DNA from: Candidatus Methylophosphatis haderslevensis
GTDB lineage: Bacteria > Pseudomonadota > Gammaproteobacteria > Burkholderiales > Rhodocyclaceae
Assembly: GCA_016711925.1 (NCBI GenBank)
Contig: JADJSA010000001.1
Span: 1,054,001 to 1,118,000, forward strand
Reading direction: 5' to 3'
DNA: 64,000 nucleotides
Shown here piece by piece: positions 60,541 to 64,000 of this stretch (position 1 is the stretch's first letter; each line of letters opens with the position of its first letter). A program made the translations under genes and the position numbers. A model generated the notes under the pieces. The model was not told the DNA's origin. It saw only the letters and a program-made list of their open reading frames with translations, and did not search any database.

Positions 60541-62382
60541 ATGGACCCTTGGCAGGCACGGCACGACCTGGACGCGGCCGCGTTCCAGACGGCGTTTACC
60601 CAGTTGGCGGCCGGCGGCTACCGGCTGGTCGACATCAGCGGCTACATGAGCGGCGCCACGCCGCGCTACGCCGGCATCTGGGTCAAGCAGGGCGGCGCGG
60701 CCTGGCAGGCGCGCCACGGCCTTTCCGCGGCGAACTACCAGACCACTTTCACCCAACTGGCCGCGCAGGGCTACCGGCCGATCCGCGTCACGGCCTTCGC
60801 GACGCCCGCCGGCACGCAGTTCGGCGCGATCTGGGACAAGTCTGTGGTCGCGCAGTGGCAGGCGCAGCACGGCATGAGCGCCGCCGACTACCAGAACAAG
60901 TTCACCCAGATGGCGCAGGCCGGCTTCCGCCTGGTCGACATCTGCGGCTACGACGAAGGCGGGCAGGATCGCTATGCGGCGATCTGGGAGAAATCGCCGA
61001 GTCCCGCCTGGCAGGCTTTCCATGGCCTCGATGCGGCGCAGTACCAGGCCGAGTTCAATCGGCTTGCCGGTCTCGGCTTTGTGCCGCTGCGCATCAGCGG
61101 CTACACGGTCGGCGGCACCACGCGCTACGCCGCCCTGTGGCAGCAGCGCGCGAGTATCGGCTGGCAGGGCCGCCACGGCATCGATAGCCCAGCCTACCAG
61201 CGCGCCTTTGACGACGCGTTCTATCAGGGCTACCGCCTGCGCCAGATGTGCGGCTATGCCACGCCCGCCGGCACGCAGTTTGCCGCAGTCTGGGAGACTC
61301 AGCACTACGACGCCGCGCGGCTGGCCGGCGCCGAGCAAGCGGCCCGCGACTTCATGAACCGGTACAACGTGCCCGGCCTGTCGCTGGCGATCAGCAGCGG
61401 CGGGCGGCTGGTCTATGCGCGCGCGCTCGGCGTGGCCGAGCGGGCCACCCAGGCGCCGCTCACGGTGCGCCATCGCATGCGCATCGCCAGCGTTTCCAAA
61501 CCAATCACCGCAGCGGCGATCATGCTTCTGCTGCAGCAGGGCAGGCTGACGCTGACCCGGCGCCTGTTCGGCAGCACCGGATTGTTCGGCAACCTTTACG
61601 GCACGCCGCCCTACGACACCAACGAACGCCTGATCAACATCGAGCACCTGCTGACGCACACTGCCGGTTTCACCAATGTGCCGAGCGATCCGATGTTCAG
61701 CGAACCGGCGCGCGATCACGCCAGCCTGATCGGCTGGGCGCTCGACACACGCACGCCGGCCGCAACGCCCGGCTCCCTGTGCAATTACTCGAACTTCGGC
61801 TTCTGCGTGCTCGGCCGCGCAATCGAGAAGATCACCGGCCAGACCTATGCCAACTACGTCAGGCAGGCGATCCTCGCGCCGGCCGGTGCGACCTCGATGG
61901 CGATCGGCGGCGACACGCTGGCGCAGCGTCTGGCCGACGAAGTCGTGTACCACGGGCAGATGGGCGAAGACCCGTACAACATGCTGATCACGCGCATGGA
62001 TTCGCATGGCGGCTGGGTATCCAGCGCGATCGACCTGCTGCGCTTCCTGCGCAAGGTGGATGGTTTCGCGCCGCCGGCCGACCTGCTCACCGCCGCCAAC
62101 GTCACGCGCATGACAACCGGCTGCGCCGCCAACCGCAATGTCGCTCTCGGCTGGGGGGTGGACGGCCTGGGCAACTGGAACCACAACGGCGCCCTGCCCG
62201 GTACCCTCAGCGTGCTCAAGCGCAACGCCAACGGCATCGGCCAGGCGGCACTGGTCAACACCCGCCAGCCCAACACCAGCGCCGGCAACTTCCAGGACGC
62301 AATGATGGGCGATTTCTACCGCATGGTGGACAACGTCACCAGCCAGCTCGGCCCGCTGGCGCCGTTCGACCTGTTCGGCTGA
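60541..62382 (+). CDS. Serine hydrolase with five tandem 51-residue repeats (polyglycine hydrolase-like)
   Basis: The ATG at 60541 follows GAGGAGG. The 613-residue protein begins with five repeats of exactly 51 residues; their Trp marks fall at 4, 55, 106, 157 and 208. Each repeat has QARHGL, FTQLAA-GYR and YA-IW signatures, like the bacterial tandem repeat domain 1. From about 260 it is a class C beta-lactamase-like serine hydrolase: Ser317-x-x-Lys320 in IASVSKPIT, Tyr416-x-Asn418 in CNYSNFG and HNGALPG near 556. This architecture matches polyglycine hydrolases, which cut peptide linkers. There is no signal peptide, although the family is usually secreted. Confidence 0.88.
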   Translation: MDPWQARHDLDAAAFQTAFTQLAAGGYRLVDISGYMSGATPRYAGIWVKQGGAAWQARHGLSAANYQTTFTQLAAQGYRPIRVTAFATPAGTQFGAIWDKSVVAQWQAQHGMSAADYQNKFTQMAQAGFRLVDICGYDEGGQDRYAAIWEKSPSPAWQAFHGLDAAQYQAEFNRLAGLGFVPLRISGYTVGGTTRYAALWQQRASIGWQGRHGIDSPAYQRAFDDAFYQGYRLRQMCGYATPAGTQFAAVWETQHYDAARLAGAEQAARDFMNRYNVPGLSLAISSGGRLVYARALGVAERATQAPLTVRHRMRIASVSKPITAAAIMLLLQQGRLTLTRRLFGSTGLFGNLYGTPPYDTNERLINIEHLLTHTAGFTNVPSDPMFSEPARDHASLIGWALDTRTPAATPGSLCNYSNFGFCVLGRAIEKITGQTYANYVRQAILAPAGATSMAIGGDTLAQRLADEVVYHGQMGEDPYNMLITRMDSHGGWVSSAIDLLRFLRKVDGFAPPADLLTAANVTRMTTGCAANRNVALGWGVDGLGNWNHNGALPGTLSVLKRNANGIGQAALVNTRQPNTSAGNFQDAMMGDFYRMVDNVTSQLGPLAPFDLFG

Positions 62383-62418
62383 ACGCCCGGCAAAGTACGA
62401 GGATCGCGTGTGCGGCCG

Positions 62419-62530
62419 GCCTGGGAGCCGCACCGGCTGGCGCTCTGCGAGCAGGCATGCCGCAAAGCCCCGGCAGATGCGGCTCTGCGGCATGGATTGC
62501 TGTAGACCGCCTATCCACGCGGCTTTCAGG
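62419..62530. repeat. REP-like composite element, copy 11
   Basis: GGAGCCGCACCGGCTGGCGCTCTGCGAGCAGGCATGCC and the arm CCTATCCACGCGGCTTTC occur in the gap 62383-62828, 37 bp after the hydrolase stop codon. Confidence 0.55.
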
Positions 62531-62548
62531 CCGTCTCGCGGCGACATA

Positions 62549-62743
62549 TCAGGTGCCGTCGATCTGCCCGGCCGCGCCGACGCCCGGCCACCGTTGCCCG
62601 TATGCGTTATTCATCAAGGCCAGGATGCCGCCGCCGGCGCAACCGAAGTCGACAGTCACGTCGTCCATGCCGTTGCCATCGAGGCCGGCGGTGATGGCGG
62701 GCCGGGCGCTTGGGCAGTAGCAATCCGGCCCACAGGAATTGCC
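62549..62743 (-). pseudogene. Remnant of an FG-GAP/VCBS-like protein gene
   Basis: On the minus strand a frame with no start codon reads PSARPAITAGLDGNGMDDV, then VDFG, then GGGILALMNNAYGQRW, and ends at TGA (62549-62551). The DGNG-DDV-VDFG pattern followed by a W-rich loop resembles a calcium-binding FG-GAP-type repeat. About 60 codons survive; upstream the frame runs into the icd terminator. A decayed gene is the simplest reading. Confidence 0.35.
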
Positions 62744-62783
62744 GGCGATCGCCCTTTGGCGAACGCTGCCTGCTCCAGCGAAA

Positions 62784-62805
62784 AAAGGCGCCTCGCGGCG
62801 CCTTT
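62784..62805 (-). terminator. icd terminator
   Basis: On the minus strand AAAGGCGCC and GGCGCCTTT form a 9-bp stem with a four-base loop, followed by more T, 24 bp after the icd stop. Confidence 0.75.
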
Positions 62806-62828
62806 CCTTTACCCTTCTGGCGTTGCGC

Positions 62829-64000
<1,172 letters not shown>

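Overview
The window is GC-rich DNA from a denitrifying betaproteobacterium, most likely of the Rhodocyclales or a close relative. I infer this from the gene families (queA-tgt, yajC-secD-secF, purB beside a DUF2322 gene, nudJ next to mnmA, ilvE with a CHCC zinc-finger gene and a heptosyltransferase) and from the nir cluster. No database search was possible.

Layout. 0.4-6.8 kb: a secreted two-domain protein, a small conserved protein, an octaheme cytochrome with TPR repeats and a sulfatase, all on the minus strand. 6.8-8.4 kb is gene-free and full of repeats, including a copied tail of the neighbouring transglutaminase gene. 8.4-14.4 kb: a Tat-type transglutaminase, a periplasmic Cache protein, sixA, a CYTH-CHAD triphosphatase and a DUF1615 lipoprotein.

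14.5-25.7 kb is a cytochrome cd1 denitrification locus. On the minus strand it runs nirS, nirM, then nirC-F-DL-G-H, then a hemerythrin/coiled-coil gene, nirJ, a 39-codon secreted peptide and nirN; nirE diverges from nirS. NirS reduces nitrite to nitric oxide. NirE makes precorrin-2, NirDL/G/H decarboxylate siroheme to didecarboxysiroheme, and NirJ, NirF and NirN complete heme d1. Three FNR/Dnr-like boxes (TTGAY-N4-RTCAA) lie before nirS/nirE, nirC and the hemerythrin gene. nirN carries an internal deletion with frameshift, and the hemerythrin gene a one-base frameshift.

25.7-29.9 kb: an esterase, a lytic transglycosylase, tRNA-Leu(CAA), queA and tgt. queA-tgt usually runs directly into yajC-secD-secF; here 11 kb of other genes intervenes (29.9-40.6 kb). 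It holds a DUF3617 protein, a lipoprotein, an isochorismatase-family gene between two 190-bp direct repeats, a GNAT acetyltransferase, a GST, a coupled binding-protein/hybrid-kinase/response-regulator set, and a globin coupled to a hydrolase. yajC-secD-secF follow at 41-44.3 kb.

44.4-64 kb: cytochrome b561, cytochrome c', DUF2322-purB, tandem methyltransferases, a GST, mnmA, nudJ, ilvE, a heptosyltransferase, a YheT-like hydrolase, an OmpA/cadherin-like outer membrane protein, a polyglycine-hydrolase-like serine hydrolase and an icd that runs off the right edge.

Between genes lies a family of imperfect palindromes (11 copies recognised) built on a half-site resembling GCCGCATGGAATGGCGCTC followed by TCCGGCATG, similar in habit to REP elements.
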